Source: an uncultured Clostridia bacterium (GTDB lineage: Bacteria > Bacillota > Clostridia > TANB77 > CAG-508). From it: 6,537 nucleotides of DNA. The DNA lies in contig CAKPQY010000045.1 in assembly GCA_934179885.1 (NCBI GenBank), forward strand, positions 1 to 6,537, read 5' to 3'. Shown in pieces: positions 1 through 5,258 of the stretch. Made by a program: the position numbers and the translations under genes. Numbering within the stretch: position 1 is the stretch's first letter; every line of letters begins with the position of its first letter. Below the pieces are notes generated by a model, which saw only the letters and a program-made list of their open reading frames with translations, did not search any database and had not been told where the DNA came from.

Positions 1-141
1 CTATTTTATTCTAATTTTTTCTATTTTATTTTAATTTTTTATATTTTTTATTTTTTAAATCATTTTTCCACAATTTATAAACTATTTTTTTCTATTTTAT
101 TCTTTTTTTTTCTATTTTTTTCTAATTTATTCTATTTTTTA
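1..141. repeat. Quasi-tandem array with exact 10-bp period (CTATTTTWTT units), in two blocks
   Basis: The plus strand repeats a unit close to CTATTTTATT at an exact 10-bp step. Block one has units starting at 1, 11 and 21, decaying at 31 and 41; bases 1–20 and 21–40 differ by one base. Block two has units starting at 82, 92, 102, 112, 122 and 132. The phase shifts by one base between blocks, and a DnaA-box-like site sits in the gap. On the minus strand each unit is an A-tract ending in TAG. A-tracts spaced near one helical turn are known to curve DNA, so intrinsic curvature is likely; that is inference. Ten is not a multiple of three and no reading frame is plausible. The array may continue left of the window. 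No function can be assigned from sequence. Confidence 0.8.
64..72 (+). promoter_or_regulatory. DnaA-box-like site between the two repeat blocks
   Basis: TTTTCCACA matches the DnaA box TTATCCACA at 8 of 9 positions. It is followed by ATTTATA, so CCACAATTTAT occurs here and again at 176–186, with its complement at 189–199. That shared context makes a chance match less likely in such AT-rich DNA. Binding is not demonstrated. Confidence 0.45.
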
Positions 142-142
142 T

Positions 143-172
143 AATTAATTAAAAATTAATTTTTAATTAATT
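143..172. repeat. Perfect 30-bp A/T-only palindrome
   Basis: The left arm AATTAATTAAAAATT (143–157) is exactly complementary to the right arm 158–172, with no central spacer. It contains only A and T. The next outward pair (142 and 173) is T/T, so the symmetry ends exactly where the second palindrome begins. It could extrude as a cruciform, melt easily or form an RNA hairpin. Neither strand has a T-tract directly after it, which argues against a simple intrinsic terminator. Confidence 0.85.
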
Positions 173-202
173 TATCCACAATTTATTAATAAATTGTGGA
201 TA
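173..202. repeat. Perfect 30-bp palindrome carrying two facing DnaA boxes
   Basis: The arms TATCCACAATTTATT (173–187) and AATAAATTGTGGATA (188–202) are exact complements with no spacer. The left arm with the preceding T gives a consensus DnaA box, TTATCCACA at 172–180. The right arm with the following T gives TGTGGATAT at 195–203, 8 of 9 on the opposite strand. The element abuts the A/T-only palindrome to its left. On plus it is followed by TC and eight T (205–212), so it may also act as an intrinsic terminator for transcripts running toward the dnaN 3' end. It ends 8 bp before the dnaN stop codon. Confidence 0.85.
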
Positions 203-212
203 TCTTTTTTTT
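173..212 (+). terminator. Possible plus-strand terminator facing the dnaN 3' end
   Basis: A 15-bp inverted repeat is followed after two bases by T8, the layout of a rho-independent terminator on plus. It would stop transcripts entering the convergent dnaN gene from the left. The stem is AT-rich with only GTGG/CCAC as a strong core, and a real hairpin would lose the central base pairs to the loop. On minus, downstream of dnaN, the same hairpin is followed by A-rich DNA, so it does not look like the dnaN terminator. No clear dnaN terminator is visible in the window. Confidence 0.4.
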
Positions 213-1329
213 AATCTTCTTTTAATCTAATTGGTAAAATCATATATACATAGTCTTTATTTTCTGTTGATTTTATTAAACATGGTGAAATACTTGTTCC
301 AAATTCAACATATATTTCTTCATCATCAATTGATTTTAAACTATCTAAGAAATATTTTGGGTTAAATCCTGCTTCTAAATTTTTACCTTCAGTTGAAACA
401 AATAATTCTTCTTTTGCATCACCTGTTTGGTTTGTACAAGAAATTACTACTTTTCCTATATCTACATTAACTTTTACTGGATATTTTTTTTCTTTTTCTA
501 CAGATGATGCAGATATTAAGCTAATTCTTTCAAAGCTATTTTGTAAATTATTTTTATTTACTTTTACTCTTGTTTCCCAATTTTCTGGAATAACATTTTT
601 ATAATTTAAAAATTCTCCATCTAAAACTCTTGTTACTATTTTACAATTATCCATTTCAAATAAAGCTTGATTTTTAGATACTCCTATTTTTACTGGTTCA
701 AAAGAATCTAATAATATTTTATTTACTTCATTTAATGTTTTTCCTGGTATTACCGCACTAAAATCATTAGTTTGATTTTTTAGATATATGCTTCTTAATG
801 CTAATCTAAATCCATCGACAGCTACAATATTTAATTTATTTTGTTTAACTTCAAATAAACATCCTGTAAATATTGGTCTATTTTCTTCTGAACTTACAGC
901 AAATATTGTTTTTCTAATCATATTTTTTAATGTATTTTGTTCTGCTTCTATTGAATTTTCAACTTCTATTTTTGGAAGTTCTGGAAATTCTTCTGGATTC
1001 ATTGTTGCTAATTTATATAAAGATCCTTCACATTCTATTTCTAATAAATTTTTATCATTTAGAGTTATATAAATTTCTGTATCTGGTAATTTTCTAATAA
1101 TCTCACTAAACATTATAGCATTTACTACTGTACTTCCTTGTTCTTTAACATCACATTCCATTATGTATTCTATACCAATTTCTAAATCATATGTTGTTAA
1201 TTTTATTTCATTATCATTTGTTTGAATTAAAATACCTTCTAGTATAGGCATTGTTGTTTTTGAAGCTACACCTCTTACTACGGAATTGATAGCTTTTAAG
1301 ATTTTGTCTTTATAACAAACTATTTTCAT
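211..1329 (-). CDS. dnaN: DNA polymerase III subunit beta (sliding clamp)
   Basis: DnaN forms the dimeric ring that tethers DNA polymerase III to DNA and recruits other clamp-binding proteins. The 372-aa product fits the usual length of about 365–375 and should fold as three clamp domains, roughly residues 1–125, 126–250 and 251–372. Recognisable family segments are MPILEGIL near 27, SSEENRPIFTG near 146–156, AVDGFRLALR near 170–179 and the C-terminal YMILPIRL, the counterpart of the common YMIMPVRL end that helps form the peptide-binding pocket. The start ATG at 1329 is supported by GGGAGG at 1343–1338, 8 nt upstream. The gene lies downstream of dnaA on the same strand, separated by 332 bp of origin-like DNA. 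No convincing separate promoter was found, so at least part of its transcription may come from dnaA. The 210 bp after its stop hold no gene, whereas recF or an S4-domain gene often follows. Confidence 0.98.
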   Translation of the reverse strand: MKIVCYKDKILKAINSVVRGVASKTTMPILEGILIQTNDNEIKLTTYDLEIGIEYIMECDVKEQGSTVVNAIMFSEIIRKLPDTEIYITLNDKNLLEIECEGSLYKLATMNPEEFPELPKIEVENSIEAEQNTLKNMIRKTIFAVSSEENRPIFTGCLFEVKQNKLNIVAVDGFRLALRSIYLKNQTNDFSAVIPGKTLNEVNKILLDSFEPVKIGVSKNQALFEMDNCKIVTRVLDGEFLNYKNVIPENWETRVKVNKNNLQNSFERISLISASSVEKEKKYPVKVNVDIGKVVISCTNQTGDAKEELFVSTEGKNLEAGFNPKYFLDSLKSIDDEEIYVEFGTSISPCLIKSTENKDYVYMILPIRLKED

Positions 1330-1661
1330 TTTTTGTTCCTCCCTTAATTATATAATAAAATAATAAATATATTTAGTAGTATTAGTATTAGGTACTGTGG
1401 AAACTGTGGAAAACTGTGTTGAAAGTTGATATCCCTAGAAAAATTGGTGTGAATAATTTAGTGGATAAATTTGTTTTTTTTCCACAATCAGAAATTATAA
1501 TTGTGTATAAATGAGTTTTACACAGTTTATAAACATGTTATTCACAATAAGGTGTGGATATCGAATGTGTTGCTTCCGTAAGAAGAATTTGAAATTTTTT
1601 TTACAAACAGTTTTTTTAACAAACATAAATTTAAAAATACTACTTTATTGTTTGAAATCTT
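1330..1661. other. oriC: dnaA–dnaN intergenic origin region (probable oriC, downstream part)
   Basis: This 332-bp gene-free stretch holds many DnaA-box-like 9-mers. Matches to TTATNCACA on either strand are 1448–1456 (TGTGAATAA), 1502–1510 (TGTGTATAA) and 1538–1546 (TTATTCACA). One-mismatch sites are 1405–1413, 1460–1468, 1478–1486, 1516–1524 and 1553–1561; 1396–1404 has two mismatches. The dnaN-proximal end adds a DnaA-trio-like array and an A/T-only stretch (1344–1375) ending near the dnaN ribosome binding site. Bacillota commonly unwind the chromosome in the dnaA–dnaN gap. From 1562 to 1661 there is AT-rich DNA with short T- and A-runs and a repeated ACAAAC, but no clear dnaA terminator. 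Confidence 0.8.
1374..1413. promoter_or_regulatory. Basal unwinding element: DnaA-trio array next to tandem DnaA boxes
   Basis: On plus the sequence reads TAG TAG TAT TAG TAT TAG at 1374–1391, six triplets without interruption. A four-base GTAC follows, then tandem direct repeats of ACTGTGGAA at 1394 and 1403 and a decayed third copy at 1413. The boxes within are TGTGGAAAC (1396–1404) and TGTGGAAAA (1405–1413). In Bacillus subtilis the basal unwinding system has DnaA boxes followed by trinucleotide DnaA-trios, read 3'-GAT-5', from which DnaA assembles on single-stranded DNA. Triplet period, box polarity and the A/T-only DNA beyond the trios all match that arrangement. Two of the six triplets are TAT rather than TAG, and the boxes are weak. 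Confidence 0.75.
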
Positions 1662-3017
1662 CTATTTTTTTTCACTCGTAATTATGTTTTTCACACTTTC
1701 CACAATTAACTTTGTACTATTTTTTTCTTTTATTTCTTTTGATATTTTATTATAGCCATGCATTACTGTTGAGTGGTCTCTATTTCCAAAATCGGCTCCT
1801 ATTTGTGGAAAAGACATACCTGCAACTTCTCTACATAAGTACATTGCAATTTGTCTTGGAAAAGCTATATCGTTTGACCTTTTACTACCAGCTAACTCTT
1901 CTTTATCTATACTAAAATATTTTGAAACAGTTTCTTTTATAAAATCACAAGAAATTACTTTTTCGCTTTCGTACTTAAATTCATTTATTATATTTTCTGC
2001 CAATTCTATTGTTATAGGACTATGAGTTAAAGATGCTCTTGCTACAATTTTGTTAAATACTCCCTCTAGCTCTCTAATATTTGAATCTATTTTTGTTGCT
2101 ATATCTGATAATATTGAATCATCTATTATTATGTTTTCATCTTGGGCCTTTTTTCTTAATATAGCTAATCTTGTTTCATAATCTGGACAAGAAATATCAG
2201 CTAAAAGTCCCCACTCAAATCTTGATTTTAATCTATCTTCTAGAAATTCAATATCTCTTGGTGGTTTATCACTTGAAATTATAATTTGTTTTCCATCTTC
2301 CCTTAAAGTATTAAAAGTATGGAAAAATTCTTCTTGTACCCTATCTTTTCCTGCTATAAATTGAATATCATCAATTAATAGAACATCAATATTTCTATAT
2401 TTATTCCTAAAAATTTCTGTTTTATTATCTTTTATTGCATTTATAAGTTGATTAGTAAATTTTTCTGAAGTAACATATAAAACATTTGATTTTGGATTAT
2501 TTTCTAATATTCTATTTCCTATTGCATGCATTAAGTGAGTTTTACCTAAACCAACACCTCCATACAAAAATAATGGATTATAAGATTTTCCTGGTTCATT
2601 TCCAACTGCTAATGCTGCTGCATGTGCAAATCTGTTGTTATTACCTACTACAAAAGTTTCAAAAGTATATTTTGGATTTAATGTTTGATGGTTATTTTCT
2701 AACTCTGTGTCAGAAACATTTGAATTTTTATCAGATATTATTTGTCCTTGATTTTCTTTACCAGTATTAGATTTATCTATTGTAGAAAAAGTCCATTCTT
2801 TGTTTGTTATGTACCTTAATGCGTTAAAAACTAAATCTTTAAATTTAACTTCAATAAAATCTCTTTGAAATTCAGATGTAACTATAAAAACAATATGATT
2901 ATCTTTTATACTTTCTATATCTAAAGGAATAATCCAAGTTTCATATGATATTATTGAAACTTCATCTTTTAGTAATTCTTTTAATTTGCTTAAAAGTTCA
3001 TCTTTGTCAATTGTCAT
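1662..3017 (-). CDS. dnaA: Chromosomal replication initiator protein DnaA
   Basis: DnaA is the AAA+ ATPase that binds DnaA boxes at oriC, forms a helical oligomer, opens the duplex and also represses its own gene. Residues here count from the ATG at 3026: domain I about 1–80, polar linker about 82–117, AAA+ domain about 118–340, domain IV about 350–454. Visible motifs are Walker A GGVGLGKT (156–163), Walker B LLIDD (216–220), the box VII segment LKSRFEWGL with the probable arginine finger R269, and the DNA-binding signature NRDHSTVMHG (415–424), where families usually have GRDHTTV. The chosen start is ATG 3017 (MTIDKDEL, 451 aa), because AAAGGA at 3031–3026 lies 8 nt before it. The in-frame ATG at 3026 overlaps the end of that ribosome binding site. 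Two perfect DnaA boxes in the leader suggest autoregulation. Confidence 0.98.
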   Translation of the reverse strand: MTIDKDELLSKLKELLKDEVSIISYETWIIPLDIESIKDNHIVFIVTSEFQRDFIEVKFKDLVFNALRYITNKEWTFSTIDKSNTGKENQGQIISDKNSNVSDTELENNHQTLNPKYTFETFVVGNNNRFAHAAALAVGNEPGKSYNPLFLYGGVGLGKTHLMHAIGNRILENNPKSNVLYVTSEKFTNQLINAIKDNKTEIFRNKYRNIDVLLIDDIQFIAGKDRVQEEFFHTFNTLREDGKQIIISSDKPPRDIEFLEDRLKSRFEWGLLADISCPDYETRLAILRKKAQDENIIIDDSILSDIATKIDSNIRELEGVFNKIVARASLTHSPITIELAENIINEFKYESEKVISCDFIKETVSKYFSIDKEELAGSKRSNDIAFPRQIAMYLCREVAGMSFPQIGADFGNRDHSTVMHGYNKISKEIKEKNSTKLIVESVKNIITSEKK

Positions 3018-3041
3018 GTTTTTCATCCTTTCTTTTTAAAT

Positions 3042-3062
3042 TTATCCACAAAGTTATCCACA
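3042..3062 (+). promoter_or_regulatory. Pair of perfect DnaA boxes in the dnaA leader
   Basis: Two consensus TTATCCACA boxes lie 12 bp apart start to start, in the same orientation, between the predicted dnaA transcription start and the dnaA ribosome binding site. A degenerate third site, TGTTGATAA, follows at 3065–3073. DnaA bound here would block or attenuate dnaA transcription, as in well-studied autoregulated dnaA genes. Confidence 0.85.
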
Positions 3063-3164
3063 GGTGTTGATAATTTTGTAATATTTTAGTAATAAAATCA
3101 AAAAAAATACGAACATTTTTTTATTTGTTTTTCAACAAAAAATCTTCTTTTTTTTGTAATTCAT

Positions 3165-3194
3165 ATAATAACAAAAAAATTGTCGATAAGTCAA
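3165..3194 (-). promoter_or_regulatory. Predicted dnaA promoter
   Basis: Read on minus, TTGACT (3194–3189) is followed after 18 bp by TATTAT (3170–3165). A TGT just upstream of the -10 gives an extended -10 motif. Transcription would begin near 3158, leaving a leader of about 140 nt that includes the two perfect DnaA boxes. The element sits between the two opposing box clusters. Confidence 0.55.
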
Positions 3195-3200
3195 TAGAAT

Positions 3201-3251
3201 TGTGGAAAATTTTTTTTAGTTGTGGATAAAAACTTTCCACATTGTGGATAA
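3201..3251 (-). promoter_or_regulatory. DnaA box cluster upstream of the dnaA promoter
   Basis: Sites on minus are TTTTCCACA (3209–3201, 8 of 9) and two perfect TTATCCACA boxes (3229–3221 and 3251–3243). A weak opposite-strand site, CTTTCCACA, lies at 3233–3241. Perfect box starts are 22 bp apart, about two helical turns, which would place bound DnaA on one face of the DNA. Confidence 0.8.
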
Positions 3252-3334
3252 ATTAACAATTATTACAAAAATATTACAAAATTATCACAAAAAAGGTTTA
3301 CATATTTCTTTTTTATACTTTTTTAGAAAAACTC

Positions 3335-3364
3335 TTGACAAAATATATTTTTTTACTGTATAAT
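3335..3364 (+). promoter_or_regulatory. Consensus sigma-A promoter for rpmH
   Basis: TTGACA at 3335–3340 and TATAAT at 3359–3364 are both perfect hexamers, separated by 18 bp. Transcription should begin near 3371, giving a leader of about 70 nt to rpmH. This is the strongest promoter visible in the window and probably drives at least rpmH and rnpA. Confidence 0.85.
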
Positions 3365-3387
3365 CGATATACTTGTTATATTGCATG

Positions 3388-3408
3388 AAATTTCCAGTAA
3401 TGGAATTT
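3388..3408 (+). other. Small leader hairpin with GUAA tetraloop upstream of rpmH
   Basis: TTCCA (3392–3396) and TGGAA (3401–3405) form a 5-bp stem closed by GTAA, a GNRA-type tetraloop. A T/T mismatch and three more A/T pairs extend it. It lies about 20 nt before the ribosome binding site in the predicted rpmH leader. It could stabilise or regulate the mRNA, but it is short. Confidence 0.35.
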
Positions 3409-3440
3409 AATAAAAACAAATCTAGTAGGAGGTGCTATAA

Positions 3441-3575
3441 TTGAAAAGAACATTTCAACCAAAAACAAAACAAGAAAAAAAAGAACATGGATTTATGAAA
3501 AGAATGAAAACTAGAGCAGGCAGAAACGTTTTAAAAGCAAGAAGAGCTAAAGGTAGAAAAAAATTAAGTGCTTAA
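3441..3575 (+). CDS. rpmH: 50S ribosomal protein L34
   Basis: L34 is a small, highly basic protein of the large ribosomal subunit that packs into 23S rRNA. The 44-aa product is typical in length and matches the family nearly end to end: MKRTFQPK at the start, [20 protein letters not shown] in the middle and [11 protein letters not shown] at the end. The start is TTG at 3441, supported by a very strong AGGAGGTG at 3427–3434 with a 6-nt spacer; no ATG fits the conserved N-terminus. A consensus promoter precedes it and rnpA follows after 146 bp. It is divergent from dnaA across the origin gap, the conserved Bacillota arrangement. Confidence 0.97.
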   Translation: MKRTFQPKTKQEKKEHGFMKRMKTRAGRNVLKARRAKGRKKLSA

Positions 3576-3618
3576 AATATTATATTAATCCTAAAATTAT
3601 AAAGAAATTTATATTTAG

Positions 3619-3655
3619 AAAGGGCAAGTTTATATATTTTTTATTCTTGCCTTTT
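3619..3655 (+). terminator. Stem-loop after rpmH (attenuator or weak terminator)
   Basis: AAAGGGCAAG (3619–3628) pairs with CTTGCCTTTT (3646–3655) over 10 bp, with one G·U pair and a 17-nt loop. The T-run is used inside the stem and only AATATAATT follows, so termination would be weak. It may protect the 3' end of abundant rpmH mRNA or lower readthrough into rnpA. Confidence 0.45.
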
Positions 3656-3664
3656 AATATAATT

Positions 3665-3685
3665 AAAACTTAAATTAAGTTTTTT
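3665..3685 (+). terminator. Second AT-rich hairpin between rpmH and rnpA
   Basis: AAAACTTA (3665–3672) pairs with TAAGTTTT (3676–3683) around a 3-nt loop, ending in a six-T run (3680–3685) that is partly in the stem. With the stem-loop just upstream it forms a tandem pair. The stem has only one G–C pair, so its strength is doubtful. Confidence 0.3.
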
Positions 3686-3721
3686 CATTTAAATTCTACC
3701 AGCAAGAAGGGAAGAAAATTA

Positions 3722-4066
3722 ATGAAAAAAACAAAAATGTTAAAAAAGAATTATGAATTTAAAAATGTTTTATCAAAAGGAAAATATTATTCTGGAAAAA
3801 ATATTGAAGCTTTTATAAAAGAAAATAATAAAAATTATAATTTTTTGGGACTAGCTATAAGTACCAAAACCGGTAAAGCCGTAAAAAGAAATAAAATAAA
3901 AAGGCTTATCAGAGAAAATTATAAAATTTTAGAATCACAAATAAAAGATGGAAAAAGTATAGTGTTTTTATGGAAGAAAAAAGTCGACATAAAAAATGCA
4001 ACTTTTGAGAATATAAAAAGTGATATGAATAATATTTTTGAAAAAGCAAATATAAAAAATAATTAA
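3722..4066 (+). CDS. rnpA: Ribonuclease P protein component
   Basis: RnpA is the protein subunit that binds RNase P RNA and helps it remove 5' leaders from precursor tRNAs. The 114-aa product has the usual length. It opens with MKKTKMLKKNYEFKNVLSKG, like the typical (M)KKxxRLKKNxDFxxVxxKG start. The signature segment is AVKRNKIKRLIRE (residues about 53–65), corresponding to the RNR motif that contacts the RNA; the second arginine is lysine here. The protein is very rich in lysine and asparagine, in line with the base composition. A ribosome binding site AAGGGA at 3707–3712 precedes ATG 3722. The gap from rpmH holds two hairpins, and yidD begins 43 bp downstream. Confidence 0.95.
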   Translation: MKKTKMLKKNYEFKNVLSKGKYYSGKNIEAFIKENNKNYNFLGLAISTKTGKAVKRNKIKRLIRENYKILESQIKDGKSIVFLWKKKVDIKNATFENIKSDMNNIFEKANIKNN

Positions 4067-4109
4067 ATATATAATAATTAAATATATATAAGAATATATA
4101 TAAGGAAAT

Positions 4110-4337
4110 ATGCGGAAAATGAAAAATGTACTTTTGAAAATTATAGATTTTTATCAAAAAAATATTTCTTTATGGTTACAAAGTAAAAACATAAATTGTA
4201 AATTTTATCCTACATGCTCTGAGTACACAAAGCAAGCAATTGAAAAATATGGGGCATTTAAAGGTACAATTTTAGGAATATATAGGGTTTTGAGATGCAA
4301 TCCTTTCTCAAAAGGAGGATATGATCCACTAAAATAA
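4110..4337 (+). CDS. yidD: Membrane protein insertion efficiency factor YidD
   Basis: YidD is a small membrane-associated protein that assists insertion of membrane proteins, encoded next to yidC in many bacteria. The 75-aa product has the family pattern: an amphipathic N-terminal helix (LLKIIDFYQKNIS), then CKFYPTCSEYTKQAI with C30 and C36, KGTILGIYRVLRCNP with C63, and GGYDPLK at the end. All three conserved cysteines are present. The usual prolines after the first helix (ISPLLP) are replaced by ISLWLQ. The start is uncertain: AAGGA at 4102–4106 is 3 nt from ATG 4110 and 12 nt from the in-frame ATG 4119, so neither spacing is ideal. Starting at 4119 would give 72 aa. yidC follows 15 bp after the stop, so the two are very likely co-translated. 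Confidence 0.93.
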   Translation: MRKMKNVLLKIIDFYQKNISLWLQSKNINCKFYPTCSEYTKQAIEKYGAFKGTILGIYRVLRCNPFSKGGYDPLK

Positions 4338-4352
4338 GTAGGAGGAATATAT

Positions 4353-5234
4353 ATGTTTCAATTTTTTGCAAACATTTTTGGATATGTATTAAATATTATA
4401 AATAATTTTGTTGGAAATTATGGTTTAGCAATTATTTTATTTACAGTAATTATAAAATTAATTATGTTACCATTATCAATAAAACAACAAAGAACTATGA
4501 AGAAAAGTGCAAAACTTCAAGAAGAAATGAAGGTTTTGCAATTTAAATATAAAAACGATCCAGAAAAATTAAATAGAGAAATGATGGATTTATATAAAAA
4601 AGAAAATATGAGCCCATTTAGTGGATGTTTTAGTTCTATTGTTCAATTTATTTTATTAATATCAATATTTTATATGGTTAGATTTCCACTAACATATATG
4701 GAAAAAATAGATAAGACACAGCTAGATACATATGTACAACAAATGAAAAGTGATGGAATGGCTGTAAGTGATGCTTATTCAGAAATTGATATAATAAGAG
4801 AAGTTGACTATTTGAAAGAAAAATTCCCAGAAGATGAAACTTTAAATGAAATTAATTTAAATATGCAATTCTGTGGATTAGATTTAAGTAAGATTCCACA
4901 GCAAAACTTAGGGGATTGGACAGTTTATATAATACCAATTCTTTATATAATCTCAACATTTATATCAATGAAAATTACAACATCAATGCAAAATAAAAAA
5001 GATAAAAAGGATGATGTAATTGATATAACTGATAATAAAGACAAAAAAGAAGAAGAAAGAAATGAAATGGAAGATGCAATGGCACAATCTAATAAAATGA
5101 TGTCTTGGATGATGCCAATTATGTCTGTTTCTATATCTCTTGTAGCACCATTAGGACTTGCATTATATTGGTTAGTAAATAATATTGTAATGATAGTTGA
5201 AAGATTAATTTTAAATAAAATAGTAAAAGACTAA
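4353..5234 (+). CDS. yidC: Membrane protein insertase YidC/OxaA family
   Basis: YidC inserts and folds membrane proteins, alone or with SecYEG. The 293-aa product is the short Gram-positive form without a large extracytoplasmic domain. Predicted membrane segments are about 22–41, 93–112, 190–208, 247–264 and 266–284. The first holds the hydrophilic-groove charge: family members have IIR-LL-LPL, here IIKLIMLPL with K35. A charged cytoplasmic hairpin (about 42–88, KQQRTMKK…DPEKLNREMM) and SGC near 90–92 fit the family. The usual GCLP…Q-PI segment is GCFSSIVQFIL here. A lysine- and acid-rich insert (about 214–243) precedes the final membrane pair, which ends APLGLALYWLVNN. No lipobox is seen at the N-terminus, unlike SpoIIIJ. 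AGGAGG at 4340–4345, 7 nt before ATG 4353, fixes the start. Confidence 0.96.
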   Translation: MFQFFANIFGYVLNIINNFVGNYGLAIILFTVIIKLIMLPLSIKQQRTMKKSAKLQEEMKVLQFKYKNDPEKLNREMMDLYKKENMSPFSGCFSSIVQFILLISIFYMVRFPLTYMEKIDKTQLDTYVQQMKSDGMAVSDAYSEIDIIREVDYLKEKFPEDETLNEINLNMQFCGLDLSKIPQQNLGDWTVYIIPILYIISTFISMKITTSMQNKKDKKDDVIDITDNKDKKEEERNEMEDAMAQSNKMMSWMMPIMSVSISLVAPLGLALYWLVNNIVMIVERLILNKIVKD

Positions 5235-5258
5235 AATATTTGAAGGGAAATGTTAAAT

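Larger units (their letters stand above)
3018..3440. other. oriC: dnaA–rpmH intergenic region (probable oriC, upstream part)
   Basis: This roughly 420-bp divergent gap holds no gene. Near dnaA are two perfect DnaA boxes, TTATCCACA at 3042–3050 and 3054–3062. On the other side are two perfect boxes in the opposite orientation, TGTGGATAA at 3221–3229 and 3243–3251, plus TGTGGAAAA at 3201–3209 (8 of 9). Between the groups is about 140 bp of A/T-rich DNA containing the dnaA promoter. From 3252 to 3334 there is AT-rich sequence with TATTACAAAA repeated 11 bp apart (3261 and 3272) and nothing else recognisable. Box clusters upstream of dnaA are known in Bacillus-type bipartite origins, where they mainly regulate initiation and dnaA expression. 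Confidence 0.75.

Noticed and set aside
1..141. CRISPR array
   Set aside because: The repeat unit is only 10 bp, there are no unique spacers, and the DNA is almost pure A/T. It is a short-period tandem array.
788..1072. Plus-strand open frame inside dnaN (94 codons)
   Set aside because: It is antisense to a well-conserved gene, has no ribosome binding site and encodes a low-complexity peptide. It is a shadow of dnaN. The same applies to open frames at 1712–1915 and 2486–2770 inside dnaA and at 3909–4157 opposite rnpA and yidD.
1347..1352. TATAAT on minus before dnaN
   Set aside because: It would place the transcription start inside the dnaN ribosome binding site (1343–1338), and no -35 is visible. 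Such a hexamer is expected by chance in this A/T stretch.
1502..1524. Inverted repeat TGTGTA/TACACA as a dedicated hairpin or operator
   Set aside because: It is fully explained by two oppositely oriented DnaA-box-like sites, and six base pairs with an 11-nt loop is weak.
3181..3187. Spo0A-like box TGTCGAT in the dnaA promoter spacer
   Set aside because: One mismatch to TGTCGAA in a single 7-mer is too weak, and nothing else indicates sporulation control.
3261..3281. TATTACAAAA repeated twice as a defined iteron
   Set aside because: Only two copies, 11 bp apart, in A-rich DNA; not enough to call an iteron array.
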